Assembly: GCA_026182355.1 (NCBI GenBank)
Contig: JAPFBL010001928.1
Coordinates: forward strand, 3,197,001-3,261,000
DNA: 64,000 bases
Reading direction: 5' to 3'
From: Hermatobates lingyangjiaoensis
Lineage: Eukaryota; Arthropoda; Insecta; Hemiptera; Hermatobatidae
The notes beneath the pieces were generated by a model. The model made no database searches and had not been told where the DNA came from. It saw nothing but the letters and a program-made list of their open reading frames with translations. Made by a program: the position numbers and the translations under genes. Positions 35,628 to 44,734 of the stretch are shown here, one piece after another; position 1 is the first letter of the stretch; every line of letters starts with the position of its first letter.

Positions 35628-36191
35628 AGTATATTTTTGATAACGAGAATGATTTCTGAATGAATTTGAATGGATGCGAGGCTATGAATGCCAAACGTTT
35701 TTTTGAAGTAACCAAGTTGCACCTTTTGACAAATCCTAATTAAATGCTTTAGATATATAAACTAACTAAAATTGATAAAATAAAATAAAAAAAAATGGGG
35801 CATACATCATAAAGTAAAACATGAAAAAAGAAAGTTAAATAATAAAAAGATTAATGGCCAAGAGAATAGCGTTCTGATTGAATCAAAAAGTTAATCATAA
35901 TCAAAAAGTTAATCTACCTTCAAAGAGAGTGTATCTCCTCAAGAGATGATAAAGTGATATGGGTGTTAGACAGAGAACTTTCTAAGAATTTATAATAAGT
36001 AGCAGCGCTTGAAACTGAGTCATTGAGAATTAGCATGAATGAGGACAGTATGAAGTTTACTGCATTGAGTCGGATAACTATTAATACTCAGGCTGTAAAA
36101 TAACACCCAGACTTACCTTAGTAGAAAGTAAACTAACGTACTCTACACAGGGTGCAGTTCAGTCCTTAGATAGGAGTATAGAAGTCTTAAC
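35628..36191. other. unassigned AT-rich sequence
   Basis: Includes a duplicated AATCAAAAAGTTAATC word (about 35881-35914). No gene. Confidence 0.4.
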
Positions 36192-36228
36192 ATTTATCGG
36201 GTAATATGATAAATATTACCCGATAAAT
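36192..36228. repeat. perfect 16-bp inverted repeat
   Basis: ATTTATCGGGTAATAT (36192-36207), a 5-base spacer GATAA, then the exact reverse complement (36213-36228). It would form a stable hairpin. No T-run follows and its role is unknown. Confidence 0.95.
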
Positions 36229-36364
36229 ACATATTATCCTGAGTACATATGATTGTTAAGGAAGAAAGTGTAATATAAATGATAATTTCATCGATAAAAA
36301 GATTTCACATAAACACGTGAAACAACAATCAATGATCAAACCACAATAAGAAATGGGAAAACAA

Positions 36365-36407
36365 GACTAAGATCTTTCAACCGTAACAAGCGGTCTTCGT
36401 CAGAGTT
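36365..36407 (-). ncRNA. hammerhead-like motif, family A, minus strand
   Basis: Mirror image of the plus-strand unit: CTGACGA (36403-36397), GACCG/CGGTT hairpin, GAAA, AGATCT, T, AGTC (36368-36365). The outer stem is weakened because GACT has become AACT. One of two opposed units in copy A6. Confidence 0.45.
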
Positions 36408-36415
36408 GGGTTTTT

Positions 36416-36458
36416 GACTCTGACGAAGACCGCTTGTTACGGTTGAAAGATCTTAGTC
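36416..36458 (+). ncRNA. hammerhead-like ribozyme motif, family A, plus strand
   Basis: GACT (36416-36419) pairs with AGTC (36455-36458) as stem I. CTGACGA (36420-36426) is followed by one A, the hairpin GACCG/CGGTT (36428-36432 with 36440-36444, one G-U pair) and GAAA (36445-36448). AGATCT (36448-36453) is a 6-base palindrome that could pair between two molecules as stem III. T at 36454 is the would-be cleavage base (CUU fits NUH). All parts are visible in the sequence; catalysis is not shown, and the extra A before helix II departs from the textbook core. Confidence 0.55.
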
Positions 36459-36493
36459 TTTTTTTCCCATTTCTTATTGTGGTTTGATCATTA

Positions 36494-37369
36494 AATGATA
36501 ATTTATATGAAGAAAATCTGACTGCTGCAAACTTAACTTGGATGCATACCACAAAGAAATATCATTCGAAGGCTTGGGGAACATATAGGAAAAATACACA
36601 GAATATTTAGTGGTGTGCAAAGTGGAAGAAAATTTGCTGAAGATTGAAGCACTAAAATAAGAAGAACCCATTCTATGGCCATTAGAAAAAAGAGAACTGA
36701 TAAGGGGTGTGTAATAATTTCAATATATCTTAGTCCTAGAGGGACAATGAGTTAAAGTAGACAAGACTGGCCTATTGAATAAATGAAGATGAATAAATCC
36801 GTTAATGAAGATTTAAATTTACCTTTTAAGTAGTTAATTTGATGTCGCTTCTGTACAACAATACTGAAAATATTATGAGACCAAGTAGAATCTAAGAATA
36901 GCATGATTTGTATGAAGTGGATCTCAGCTCTGAAGCGAAAGTACTGGACGGGCTTATGTGGGATTTATATGAACCTTCTTGAAGAAACAACCACGATCAA
37001 AACTGATGTTGATCCAAGCAGTTCTAAGATCTTACGGGAATCTTTATGGCAAAACATAATAGGCAAACATATGATGGAGAATTAAGTAAAGAATGGGACT
37101 AACTCATTTTTATGAAAAGCCAAATGAGAAATATTTGCATACGTTAAAATCAGATCCCTCATACTAATACTCAAGTTGCTTTAAAAGCTCCTAGAGAAGA
37201 TCGTTTATGCCTGGCTGTTGCTAGATTGTCTTCTGGGCTCAATCACTAATTTTTTTTTCATGCTTGTAAGATATTATTGTTCTAATTATAGTTGATTGTT
37301 GTTTATTGATCAGAATTTATGATTGATGAATTTATTGATAAAATAATTGATCAGGGTTTATTTTTAAGA
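36494..37369. other. unassigned sequence
   Basis: No gene. The 60-codon frame at 36903-37085 has no domain. Confidence 0.4.
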
Positions 37370-37491
37370 CCTGATGTTTTATTTATTTTATTAATTTCAG
37401 TTGGATTTTTGAATCTGATGAAGACCACTTGTTACGGTTGATAGATCTTAGTCTTGTTTTCTCATTTCTTATTGTGGTTTGATCATTGATG
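37370..37491 (+). mobile_element. family A right-arm copy A7
   Basis: CTGATGTTTTATTTATTT, TTAATTTCAGTTGG, then CTGATGA (37415-37421), a GACCAC...GGTT hairpin, GATAGATCTTAGTC and the right-arm end. The left arm is missing. The internal segment before the motif is shared with copy A9 (about 44008-44042), so it is part of the family. Bounded by (TA)n at 37493. Confidence 0.75.
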
Positions 37492-37492
37492 G

Positions 37493-37519
37493 ATATATAT
37501 ATATATATATATATATATT
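37493..37519. repeat. (AT)n microsatellite
   Basis: AT run that bounds copy A7. Confidence 0.95.
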
Positions 37520-37570
37520 ATGATTTGTTTTCTTGACCCAATATTTATATTATGTAATTTTTTTTTTTTT

Positions 37571-37751
37571 TGAGGTTTGAGGTTGAATGATTTTAAACTA
37601 GTCCTTTTGCCGACGTTTTGACATATATTTATGTCATCTTAGTAGTGCTAATTGTAAAAAAATCATGTTGTAGCCCTGAAGATGGCATAAATATATGTCG
37701 AAACGTCGGCAAAAGGACTAGTTTAAAATCATTCGACCTCAAACCTCAAAA
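37571..37751. mobile_element. family J fold-back element
   Basis: The left arm (37571-37640) and right arm (37678-37751) are near-exact reverse complements. TGAGGTTTGAGGTTGAATGA matches the far end, and ACTAGTCCTTTTGCCGACG matches its complement. The right arm holds an intact hammerhead-like core; the left arm has CTAAGA and AAAACGTC in place of CTGAAGA and GAAACGTC. Only about 35 bases separate the arms. The termini are a poly-T run and (TA)n. Confidence 0.85.
37673..37710 (+). ncRNA. hammerhead-like ribozyme motif, family J
   Basis: GCC (37673-37675) pairs with GGC (37708-37710). CTGAAGA (37676-37682), one T, hairpin GGCATA/TATGTC (37684-37689 with 37694-37699, loop AATA), GAAA (37700-37703), the ACGT palindrome (37703-37706) and C at 37707 as the would-be cleavage base (GUC, the classic triplet). 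It is one of the most complete motifs in the window. Known PLE hammerheads have the same reduced stem III. Confidence 0.6.
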
Positions 37752-38090
37752 AAAAAATTATATTATATATATACATATATTGAAATAACTGCCAATGATT
37801 GATAGTTAAATTTTATGGTTGGGTTTTAGAGAGGTGTCCTACAGTTTTGTTATCAGTTGAATGCGAAGGTAGAAATCGTTTGGGGATTGATGTTCTGGTG
37901 ACGAGATTAATGGTTCATGCTATTGAAGCTGTAGCAGTGGACAGTTGTACATTCATTAGGTAGGGAAGCCTGGGTTGACACAGTGCTGTAGAAAACCAGC
38001 ATTGTTTCTAAATCAATTGAGGTTGGCTTTTGTGGAGGTAGTAGAACTTATTTGACGTGAATCGATGTCGAAGAGAAGAGGATACAGAAG
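37752..38090. other. unassigned sequence
   Basis: Unique sequence, nothing supportable. Confidence 0.4.
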
Positions 38091-38338
38091 TCAAATTAAA
38101 GAGGTGCCGACAATGGGTTGAGTGAACAGCGATAGCTGGAGCAAACAGCGGACATGGAAGGGCCAATTGAATTGCATTGTAGGCTGCTTTCGATTAATGA
38201 GCCGCTCTGTCGCACAGACATCAATTAAGCCTTGCTCCCATCTGCCCATCACCCGGTGTGCCCGGCCAGCCAATTAACGCCCGCCAAATTCCTGCATTAC
38301 TGCCAGCAACTCTCTTTCTGCACTCCCAGTCTTAAAGA
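38091..38338. other. GC-rich island with homeodomain-type sites, candidate conserved element
   Basis: About 250 bases clearly unlike their flanks. GATTAATGAGCC, CATCAATTAAGCC and CCAATTAACGCCCG put ATTA/TAAT cores in GC-rich context, where chance occurrence is less likely. CATCTGCCCATC contains an E-box. The 60-codon minus-strand frame has no domain. This texture is typical of developmental enhancers; cross-species conservation would decide. Confidence 0.38.
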
Positions 38339-39409
38339 AACATCGCTTCATCATAATCTCTAATTCAACAGAATATGTTATTATCTTGTATTAATTATTG
38401 GTTATAAACGGCCCAACAAAATAGCACAAGATAACCAATTGTAATCGTAAATACGCAAGAATTTCGGCTCAATTGACACTTGGTCATATTGAAATTATGT
38501 AATTCAATGGTATTAACCTTACTGTTGCATAAGCAACGCCTGGTCCAATATAAATAAACTTATTCACAGTTTTTACACTTAATCGAATATCTAAACCTGC
38601 TTTTTTATTATTTTGGAATCATTTTTATAAATTAAATTTTTTTTTACTTTTTTTATTATAAATCTTACAGAAAAATAACTACCTTAGAAATACTCGTTCA
38701 AATACTTTAGGTAACTACATCTTCCATCCAACAGAACAAACAATACCGTATAAGTGTATGATAATAAGTTTTGTAAACTTCCATTTGTCCAAGGTTTATC
38801 GCTAGTAATTAAAAAATAAAACTTTGAAACGATACAACCAAAAGGAAGTCATGTCTTTATAATAAAAGGACATTTTTATGGAATATTAGAAAACTTGGTT
38901 TTCAAATCTGAAAGGGAAATATGGAAAGAAATTACAAAGTAATCTCGTATGTACAATGAAGTGTAGAGACTGAAAAAGTTTAATATATAGGTACAAACTG
39001 TTTTTTAAAGAGCTGCTGAACCAACATCCATACTCTATAAAGAATAATGAAAATAATTCCATTATTTTCACTGAGCTTGAACATACTGCAAGTCAGAAAA
39101 TTACGCTTTTTGTAATAGTGAACATCATTTTATAAGTTAAAATAAGAAAACCATGAACAATTCCTATTGATTTTAAGAGAATAGGGGATTATTTCATCAA
39201 GAATTTGAAAATAACTGGCCTTCAGAAATTATGTATAAGCACTGTGATACCTTGTATTTTTAAAACCCTGATCAGAGGTATTTGTTGATATAAAAGTGAC
39301 ATTTATGTGTATGAAATGTGATTTTAGTTATATTTACTCGTATTAAAGCCAAGACAAACGTTTGATATATAATCAATATTAATAACCAGGGTCCTTTGTA
39401 TGTGATTTG
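38339..39409. other. unassigned AT-rich sequence
   Basis: Nothing supportable. Confidence 0.4.
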
Positions 39410-39620
39410 TTGAATATTGGAAATGCAATTGGACTAACACCCATTTGACTGAGGGCAGACTAAACTATTGATTGAACTGTACAGGCAACTACTGGAGGTT
39501 ATTGCAATAACAGGGCTGTCGCATAAATCAAATCCAGAAATGTCTTAGGGGCGCTTTGTTAGGGACCCAGAATTAAGGCCTTCAATTATCTTACTTCCAC
39601 CTGCATTTATTTCAACTGTC
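39410..39620. other. complex island, candidate non-coding element
   Basis: GGTTATTGCAATAACAGG (39498-39515) contains the palindrome GTTATTGCAATAAC, a near-ideal C/EBP-like dyad. TCGCATAAATCAAATCC and CAGAATTAAGGCC follow. No open frame crosses it. Candidate regulatory element. Confidence 0.35.
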
Positions 39621-40286
39621 CAGAGACAACTATTTTTTACCATTGTATTAGTATGAAACTGTATTAAACAGTTTCTGTTTAGTTTTTTATATTTCACTAT
39701 TTTTCTTATTTATCAGAGAAACAGTATCATTCTGATGTGGTTATTAGTAGTACAACTAAAGGACTCTGAACCAGTTCATGATAGTACTAAGTCGAGCGAT
39801 TGGAATTTTTAATTTCTTAGCCGCCATTCTTTTACAAGTCAATATAATCTGTATTATATTGACTGTATCTTTTTGTACATGTACAAATGAACTTTGTACT
39901 AAAAGTTTTTTGATAGAAGGTTGACTTCAAAGAAACAAGTATTGTCGGATCATCAATAGCAGGTTGGTAATGTATAGTGAGCAACATTAGATGACGTCTT
40001 CTGGAATGAAGATCAGAAAAACCGTCTGTAGAAAACTGAATGGTAATAAACTGTTATTTCGTTTGTTATTTTTATATTGATAGTGGGTGTAAATAGATTA
40101 TTTAGCAGTAGCTGGAGGAAATAGTGCCCAGTGAGCAGCTGCCTCCACAATTGACATTTAACTGCTTACGTTCGAAAACCCCTTATCTAGAAGAAGATTC
40201 CATGTAAGATGCATGTGAGTGTTCAAGAAATATTTCTTCTCCATTGCTAGAAGGAGAAGTACTCTAACTTCTTCCTCTTATTCTTT
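39621..40286. other. unassigned sequence
   Basis: Contains the inverted pair GTCAATATAAT/ATTATATTGAC (about 39838-39862). Otherwise unremarkable up to the start of the tandem array. Confidence 0.4.
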
Positions 40287-40800
40287 AGGTAATCACCCGA
40301 GTAGATACTGTTACAAATAGAGATTTTGTAGCTTCTACACAGTTTTCTGTGGGTAACCTTCCGAATAAGCAATGTTTGAAGTAGAGGTGCTTTAACTGGC
40401 TCCTGTATTCTGTAGATATCCTCCCGAGCGCTTATTGGCAGAGTAGCTACTTTTGAGCAGCCACTATTATAAGTAGAGTTATTCTGGCTATCTCCTGCTA
40501 TTTTGTAGATACTTCCTGTTATTATTTGTTTTTTCTGTATGTAACCTCTCGAGTAGCTACTATTAGAAGTATAATTATTGCAACTGCTTGCTGTTATTTT
40601 CCAGGTAACTTCCTGAGTATCTACTATTGAACGTAGGTAACCTGTTCAGTAGCTATTATTAGAAGTCGAGTTACTCTGTAATGGTCCTGTTGTCTTGTAA
40701 GGAAGCCCTCTAGTAACTACTGGTAGAAGTGAAGATAAACTAGCTTCCTTCTATTATTTCCAGGTAACTTCCTGAGTAGTCACTGTAGTTATAGAGGGTG
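40287..40800. repeat. degenerate tandem array with 64-bp and 32-bp spacing
   Basis: The word AGGTAACCTCCCGAGTAG recurs in diverged forms at 40287, 40351, 40414, 40507, 40539, 40603, 40635, 40700 and 40762. Spacings are 64, 63, 93, 32, 64, 32, 65 and 62, so the unit is about 64 bases with a 32-base half unit. Each unit also contains CTACTATTAGAAGTAGAG-like and CTGCTATTTT-like words. Several units read TTTCCAGGTAAC, which resembles joined 3' and 5' splice sites. The array is old, with many substitutions per unit. Confidence 0.8.
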
Positions 40801-40880
40801 TTAAACTTCTCACCAACACCTAGTTTAACATTTAGGAAGAAACCACAACCACCATGAGGCCAGCACAAAGTGACGAGAAA

Positions 40881-40942
40881 TACACCTAATCCGTTAGAAC
40901 TTAATACACCTAATCCGTGTCACACCTAAATTGTGAGAACTG
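40881..40942. repeat. short tandem repeat
   Basis: TACACCTAATCCGT occurs twice and CACACCTAAATTGT once, about 20-26 bases apart. Confidence 0.75.
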
Positions 40943-41504
40943 CAATGTCGACTCGATCTGCACAGCTAACATCTGTATATGTTATTTCGTGAGTGACTTG
41001 AGCCGTGATATAGGCCAGTTGGGACAAGCCAACTGTTTGAAATATATTCTCAATGTCGTATCGGTAGGTGGCAGTGCTCGTTATGTCGAAACGGGTGGGC
41101 ACTAATGACCGTGGTCACAGTGGAAGGCCCATTCATAAACATAATGAATATCTACCAAGAGAAATCATGGGCTCGAACAAAAGGTGAGCCAGTCGGGCTA
41201 ACCTGCCTAGCCCATTCATAACTGCGATCTCCAAATAAAAGTGATTTAAAATAGCCCCCTCGAGCAGAATACATCGCAAGCGCATCTGAATAATGTTCCT
41301 ATTATTTATTTTTACTAACTTCGAATGACAAAAAACACTTCATAGAATACCTAGTAAGTAATTTTCAGCATGAAATTATAACGTTTATAAATGTTTTTAC
41401 TAATTCCTTTTAATTATGTTTTCAACATCCTGTAACAGAAGATCATTTTGTAACCAAGATTATCATGTAGTTGTGCAGGAAGAATTTTTTTACTCAGCAA
41501 AATA
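40943..41504. other. unassigned sequence
   Basis: A GC-richer part (about 41040-41240) contains the direct repeat GCCCATTCATAA at about 41127 and 41211. No gene. Confidence 0.4.
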
Positions 41505-41622
41505 TAGTTGCAGGTGTGGTGTAACAGGTTGCACGCTGACCTTTGTGAACTGATTTGAGTTTAGAATCTCGAACATGACCATTTCTTTTTATGAAGAAGA
41601 TGAAGAAGCTTCTCCTTTCATC
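41505..41622 (+). mobile_element. possible tRNA-related SINE fragment
   Basis: GTGGTGTAACAGGTTGCACG (A-box-like, about 41515-41534) and GAGTTTAGAATCTCGAAC (B-box-like, about 41557-41574), followed by a GAAGAAGATGAAGAAG tail, fit a tRNA-derived unit different from the main SINE family. There is one copy only, so this is tentative. Confidence 0.35.
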
Positions 41623-41630
41623 CTCTAGGG

Positions 41631-42095
41631 CAGGGCTTTCCAAACTATGGCCCGCGGGCCACATCCAGCCCACCACATAACTTCATCAGGCTCGACAAAC
41701 AAATCCCTGTGTAGTGGCATTGAAAACAATAATTATCGTACAACGGGCAAAGGTGAATTATTCAAAGCTGGGGCTGCTGACTGGTGGCGGGCGCAAAACC
41801 CGAGTCTGTTTCCCTCTCTCGCGATAATCTGAAGCACAGAGACTAATTTTAATGGAATTTTGAAGTCAAAACGATAGTATCATTCTTCACACTAATTTGA
41901 TTTCATAAAACTACAGGCAGGATTCTGTATATTTTACTCTGTTTTTTCCAACAAGATATCTTTTAATTTTTCCATGTTTATACTGTAATATTTGAGGAAA
42001 TTAAATTAGTGGCACTGATTTTTTTTTATTCCTTCGGCCCGCATAAATGTGGGAAGTATATAATGCCCTTACATTGAAAAGTTTGGAAGCTCCTG
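41631..42095. mobile_element. non-autonomous hAT transposon
   Basis: The left end CAGGGCTTTCCAAACTATGG (41631) with CCCGCGGGCC is the familiar end of Charlie-type hAT elements. The right end is its imperfect inverse (GTTTGGAAGCTCCTG, ending 42095), with GGCCCGCATAAATG inside. The flanking 8-mers CTCTAGGG (41623-41630) and CTCTAAGG (42096-42103) differ at one base and represent the 8-bp target duplication. The 465-bp interior has no transposase frame; a 61-codon frame near 41647 is a translation of the end. Confidence 0.85.
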
Positions 42096-42139
42096 CTCTA
42101 AGGGATGTAATGCAGTTATTCTTTTTTCTATACCTGTGT

Positions 42140-42205
42140 CAGGTACTCCTCAAAAAACTCTACTCTAATAAACTTGAATAAGGTAACCTTTAGGACTTCA
42201 AACAT
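42140..42205 (+). mobile_element. SINE fragment
   Basis: CAGGTACTCC, CTACTCTAATAAACTTGA and GGTAACCTTTAGGACT align with the body of the plus-strand SINE (20636-20700). No head or tail. Confidence 0.5.
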
Positions 42206-42290
42206 TCAATCAACATGTCAATTGCTGTTGAAATTGGTTACGCACACGCTCCAGTGATTTCCATGTGGACAGCACATCCCGTGGTATATG

Positions 42291-42502
42291 TCAGTGACCT
42301 ACCGAATGAACCGCCCTAAAAATTAAAGGAATCTTCAGGTGTTCTTGTGGCCTATGCAAGTGACTTTACTAGCTAAGCCACCGAGTGGGCGGAACCATGG
42401 ATTAGGTAAATAGAACATACATCTGTATGGTCCATGCAAGTAACCTAAACAATTAAGCAACACCCATATAGCATGCAAAATACCTTACCAATTGAGTCAC
42501 TC
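42291..42502 (-). repeat. four diverged tRNA-like head units
   Basis: On the minus strand four related words recur: GACTCAATTGGTAAGG (42498 down), TTGCTTAATTGTTTAGG (about 42459 down), GTGGCTTAGCTAGTAAAG (about 42383 down) and GGTTCATTCGGTAGG (about 42313 down). Each looks like the A-box region of a tRNA (TTAGCTNAGTNGGTAAG type). They lie about 35-80 bases apart. This may be a decayed tandem of SINE heads or of tRNA pseudogenes. Confidence 0.4.
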
Positions 42503-43230
42503 CAAGTCCGAAATTGGTGATACGATATTATATTATAAATGGTAATGGTATTATTCATTTGTTAATATGAATGTAACAGAGCTTTTAATGAATGTATTCA
42601 TTAAAGGTATTTATTTCATCTTAAAGAATATTTAAAAACCTAATTATCTAATGCTAGATATGATAAATTTAAAATGCCTTTGATAGCTTAATCAAAACGA
42701 TGTCATTTTATTGGATTAAAGCTTATTTTGTAATATTTTCGATGTAATCGATATAACCATCAACTAAATTTACAGGAAAATAAGCAATCAAATTGGGGTC
42801 TATTATTTTCACAGGAACTTAATTTAGTTTTTTTCATTAAGGCTTTTCCTTACCGAATAAGAGTCGTTTATCACTCCTCCTCTACTACAAGGTGCTTAAT
42901 TTTTTTTATATTCAACATGTCCCAAGATTTTGTTGTTTACTTTAACTGGATGGTGTTCATGTGGTTTGAGACGTGGGATCAAATTAGTGATGCACCAATT
43001 CAGATGTTACTATGATTTGTATAATATCATCCTATAAATGTCATTAGCCAAGAGCTTGGTCTTTGCCAAGAGAAACCCCCAAGCTTATTTAACTTTACAG
43101 TAAATCACTCTTTGCTATTATTCACCCATATTGTGGAAATAAAAAAAAAAAATGGTTTATAAAACAAGCAGTTCAAACACTTTTATACTTCCAAATTAAT
43201 AAAGGAATTATAAATATCCTATATATATAT
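42503..43230. other. unassigned AT-rich sequence
   Basis: Nothing supportable. Confidence 0.4.
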
Positions 43231-43363
43231 AAAAAGCTTTCACATAAACACGTGAAATAACAATCAATGATCAAACCACAATAAGAAATGGGAAAACAAA
43301 CGCTTGTTACGGTTGAAAGATCTTAATCTTGTTTTCCCATTTCTTATTGTGGTTTGATCATTG
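43231..43363. mobile_element. family A fold-back element, internally deleted copy A8
   Basis: Both outer arms are intact (AAGCTTTCACATAAACACG... and ...CTTATTGTGGTTTGATCA). The interval from the left AAGACTAAG to the right GACC is deleted, leaving CGCTTGTTACGG, GAAAGATCTT. No CTGACGA core remains. Confidence 0.85.
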
Positions 43364-43696
43364 ATATATATATATAATTAAAGTTGGCAGCAGCTTCTGC
43401 GTTGACCAATTTCTTACTGATGTTCTCTACTTTCCTAACTAGTTTTCGGTAACTTTACTGATTCAATTCGGTAACTTTTCTCGGTTCAATACAGAGTTCG
43501 AAAAATGTTGATAATATTTTTAAGATAGTAAGAGAGGTCGGTGAGGGGACAGGCAGGTAGTCGGGGTTCAGTGCCCTACCCTGCATGCCCTCCCACTCAC
43601 ACCTCCTTCCCTTCCGCATTATCTTGGTTTTCTATAATAGTTAGTTGTTAACTGCCCTTTGTACTGTACCTTTTTGCCTTGTTTAATATTTTCGTT

Positions 43697-43736
43697 TTTT
43701 GCCTGATGATGGCTAATGTGAGCCGAAAGCTTGTGT
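43697..43736 (+). ncRNA. hammerhead-like ribozyme motif, family H
   Basis: CTGATGA (43703-43709), one T, hairpin GGCT/AGCC (43711-43714 with 43721-43724, loop AATGTG), GAAA (43725-43728), the AGCT palindrome (43728-43731) and T at 43732 (CUU). The outer stem is weak (C-G, then G-U and U-G). It lies about 75 bases upstream of the ATG of the PLE-like coding fragment, the position expected for a hammerhead in a PLE terminal repeat. Confidence 0.55.
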
Positions 43737-43808
43737 TTTAGATTAAGTTTCAAATTATAGTTTTAGTTTAAAGTGTTAAAGTGTTTAGTGTTCAACTTCT
43801 TTCCTTTC

Positions 43809-43968
43809 ATGTCGTTACCAGAACTCCTTTGGAAAATACCCGAAAGTTACCGAAAACTAGCTAGGAAACTAGAGAACATCAGTAAGAAATTGGTCAACGC
43901 AGAAGCTGCTGCCAACTTTAATTATACCTGTTTAAGAGAAGACCTGCTGCCTTCATACACCAATATTA
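43809..43968 (+). pseudogene. truncated PLE-like protein N-terminus
   Basis: From ATG at 43809 the frame runs about 53 codons and breaks into a TATA tract. It starts MSLPELLWKIPESYRKL, then has a Lys/Arg/Glu/Ala-rich helical stretch and the segment NYTCLREDLLPSYTNI. A pattern of this kind (basic helix, Cys, then Leu-Pro-x-Tyr/Phe) is, from memory, typical of the region ahead of the reverse transcriptase in PLE proteins. The left inverted arm (43453-43377, minus strand) encodes the same residues with two or three changes (SYRKLVRKVENISKKL). That this reading frame is conserved in both arms supports real coding origin. No reverse transcriptase or GIY-YIG domain is present. The upstream in-frame ATG at 43773 is less likely because it precedes the region shared with PLE-like starts. 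Confidence 0.5.
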
Positions 43969-43976
43969 TATATATA

Positions 43977-44159
43977 GTTTTTGACTCGTCAGAGTCAAAA
44001 ACCCAACTGATGTTTTATTTATTTTATTAATTTTAGTTGGGTTTTTGACTCTGACAAAGACCGCTTGTTACGGTTGAAAGGTCTTAGTCTTGTTTTCCCA
44101 TTTCTTATTGTGGTTTGTTCATTGATTGTTATTTCACGTGTTTATGTGAAATCTTTTTA
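43977..44159. mobile_element. family A fold-back element, copy A9 with complete right end
   Basis: The left arm is cut to TTTTTGACTCGTCAGAGTC. The spacer CTGATGTTTTATTTATTT...TTAATTTTAG is shared with A7. The right arm is complete and ends TTTCACGTGTTTATGTGAAA and TCTTTTTA before a TA tract, which defines the family's right terminus. The core is CTGACAA, with the essential G changed. Confidence 0.85.
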
Positions 44160-44734
44160 AATATATATATATCAACAACTTCTTATATGATTATTGTTTA
44201 TTTTTAGGAATTTTTTTTTTACCTTCAGAGCTGTTTTACAGATGGAAATTTTTACTTATTTGTTATTTGGAACCTGGCTTTAGTTATGAACGACTCAAGG
44301 GTTTTATACATCGGGTTTCCCAATTTTTTATATATTGAAGTTTGTTAGTGTGGAGTTTTTTAACAAAACCTGGTATAGCAGAGGCTTGCAAACAATAATT
44401 TTTTTGCCTTATGATAGACAGTGACCACAAGATTGTTACTTTTCTAGATCAGAAATGTAGGAAATAACACAAATTGAACCTTGAGTAATAGAGGCAATGG
44501 CACTATTACTTGAGCGAACAGATCTCATCGTTATAAACATAAAATGTTCTATTTCTTCCATTTTACCTCGATTGTATTATTATTTATTTTAGGAATTTCA
44601 ATTTCATGTGCGTGCTATAATAATATTATGTGCTTTTCCTAATGTCTTCTATTTCGTTTAAACCTCTTTCATCCCTCTCACACACACCTGATAACTATGC
44701 GAACTGTACTAGAAGTTCAATGGGACTACTAAAC
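44160..44734. other. unassigned sequence
   Basis: Nothing supportable before the hAT element. Confidence 0.4.

Larger units (their letters stand above)
36296..36493. mobile_element. family A fold-back element, copy A6 (best preserved)
   Basis: Both arms are complete and nearly exact mirror images: AAAGATTTCACATAAACACG..., AAACCACAATAAG..., AAGATCTTTCAACCG..., CGGTCTTCGTCAG, then GACTCTGACGAAGACCG and the reverse order, ending TTGTGGTTTGATCATT. The right arm lacks the last 35 or so bases seen in A9. The plus unit has an intact core. This element is the best reference for family A. Confidence 0.9.
43377..43968 (+). mobile_element. Penelope-like element fragment in fold-back arrangement (family H)
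   Basis: The left arm 43377-43453 and right arm about 43846-43923 are inverted copies over about 77 bases (AAGTTGGCAGCAGCTTCTGC on the left, its complement on the right). Between them lie an AT-rich part, a CCCTACC-rich stretch, a hammerhead-like motif (43697-43736) and the start of a short coding segment (ATG at 43809). The order hammerhead, then ATG, then coding N-terminus is what PLE terminal repeats show. Both sides are bounded by TATA tracts. It sits between two family A copies. Confidence 0.6.
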
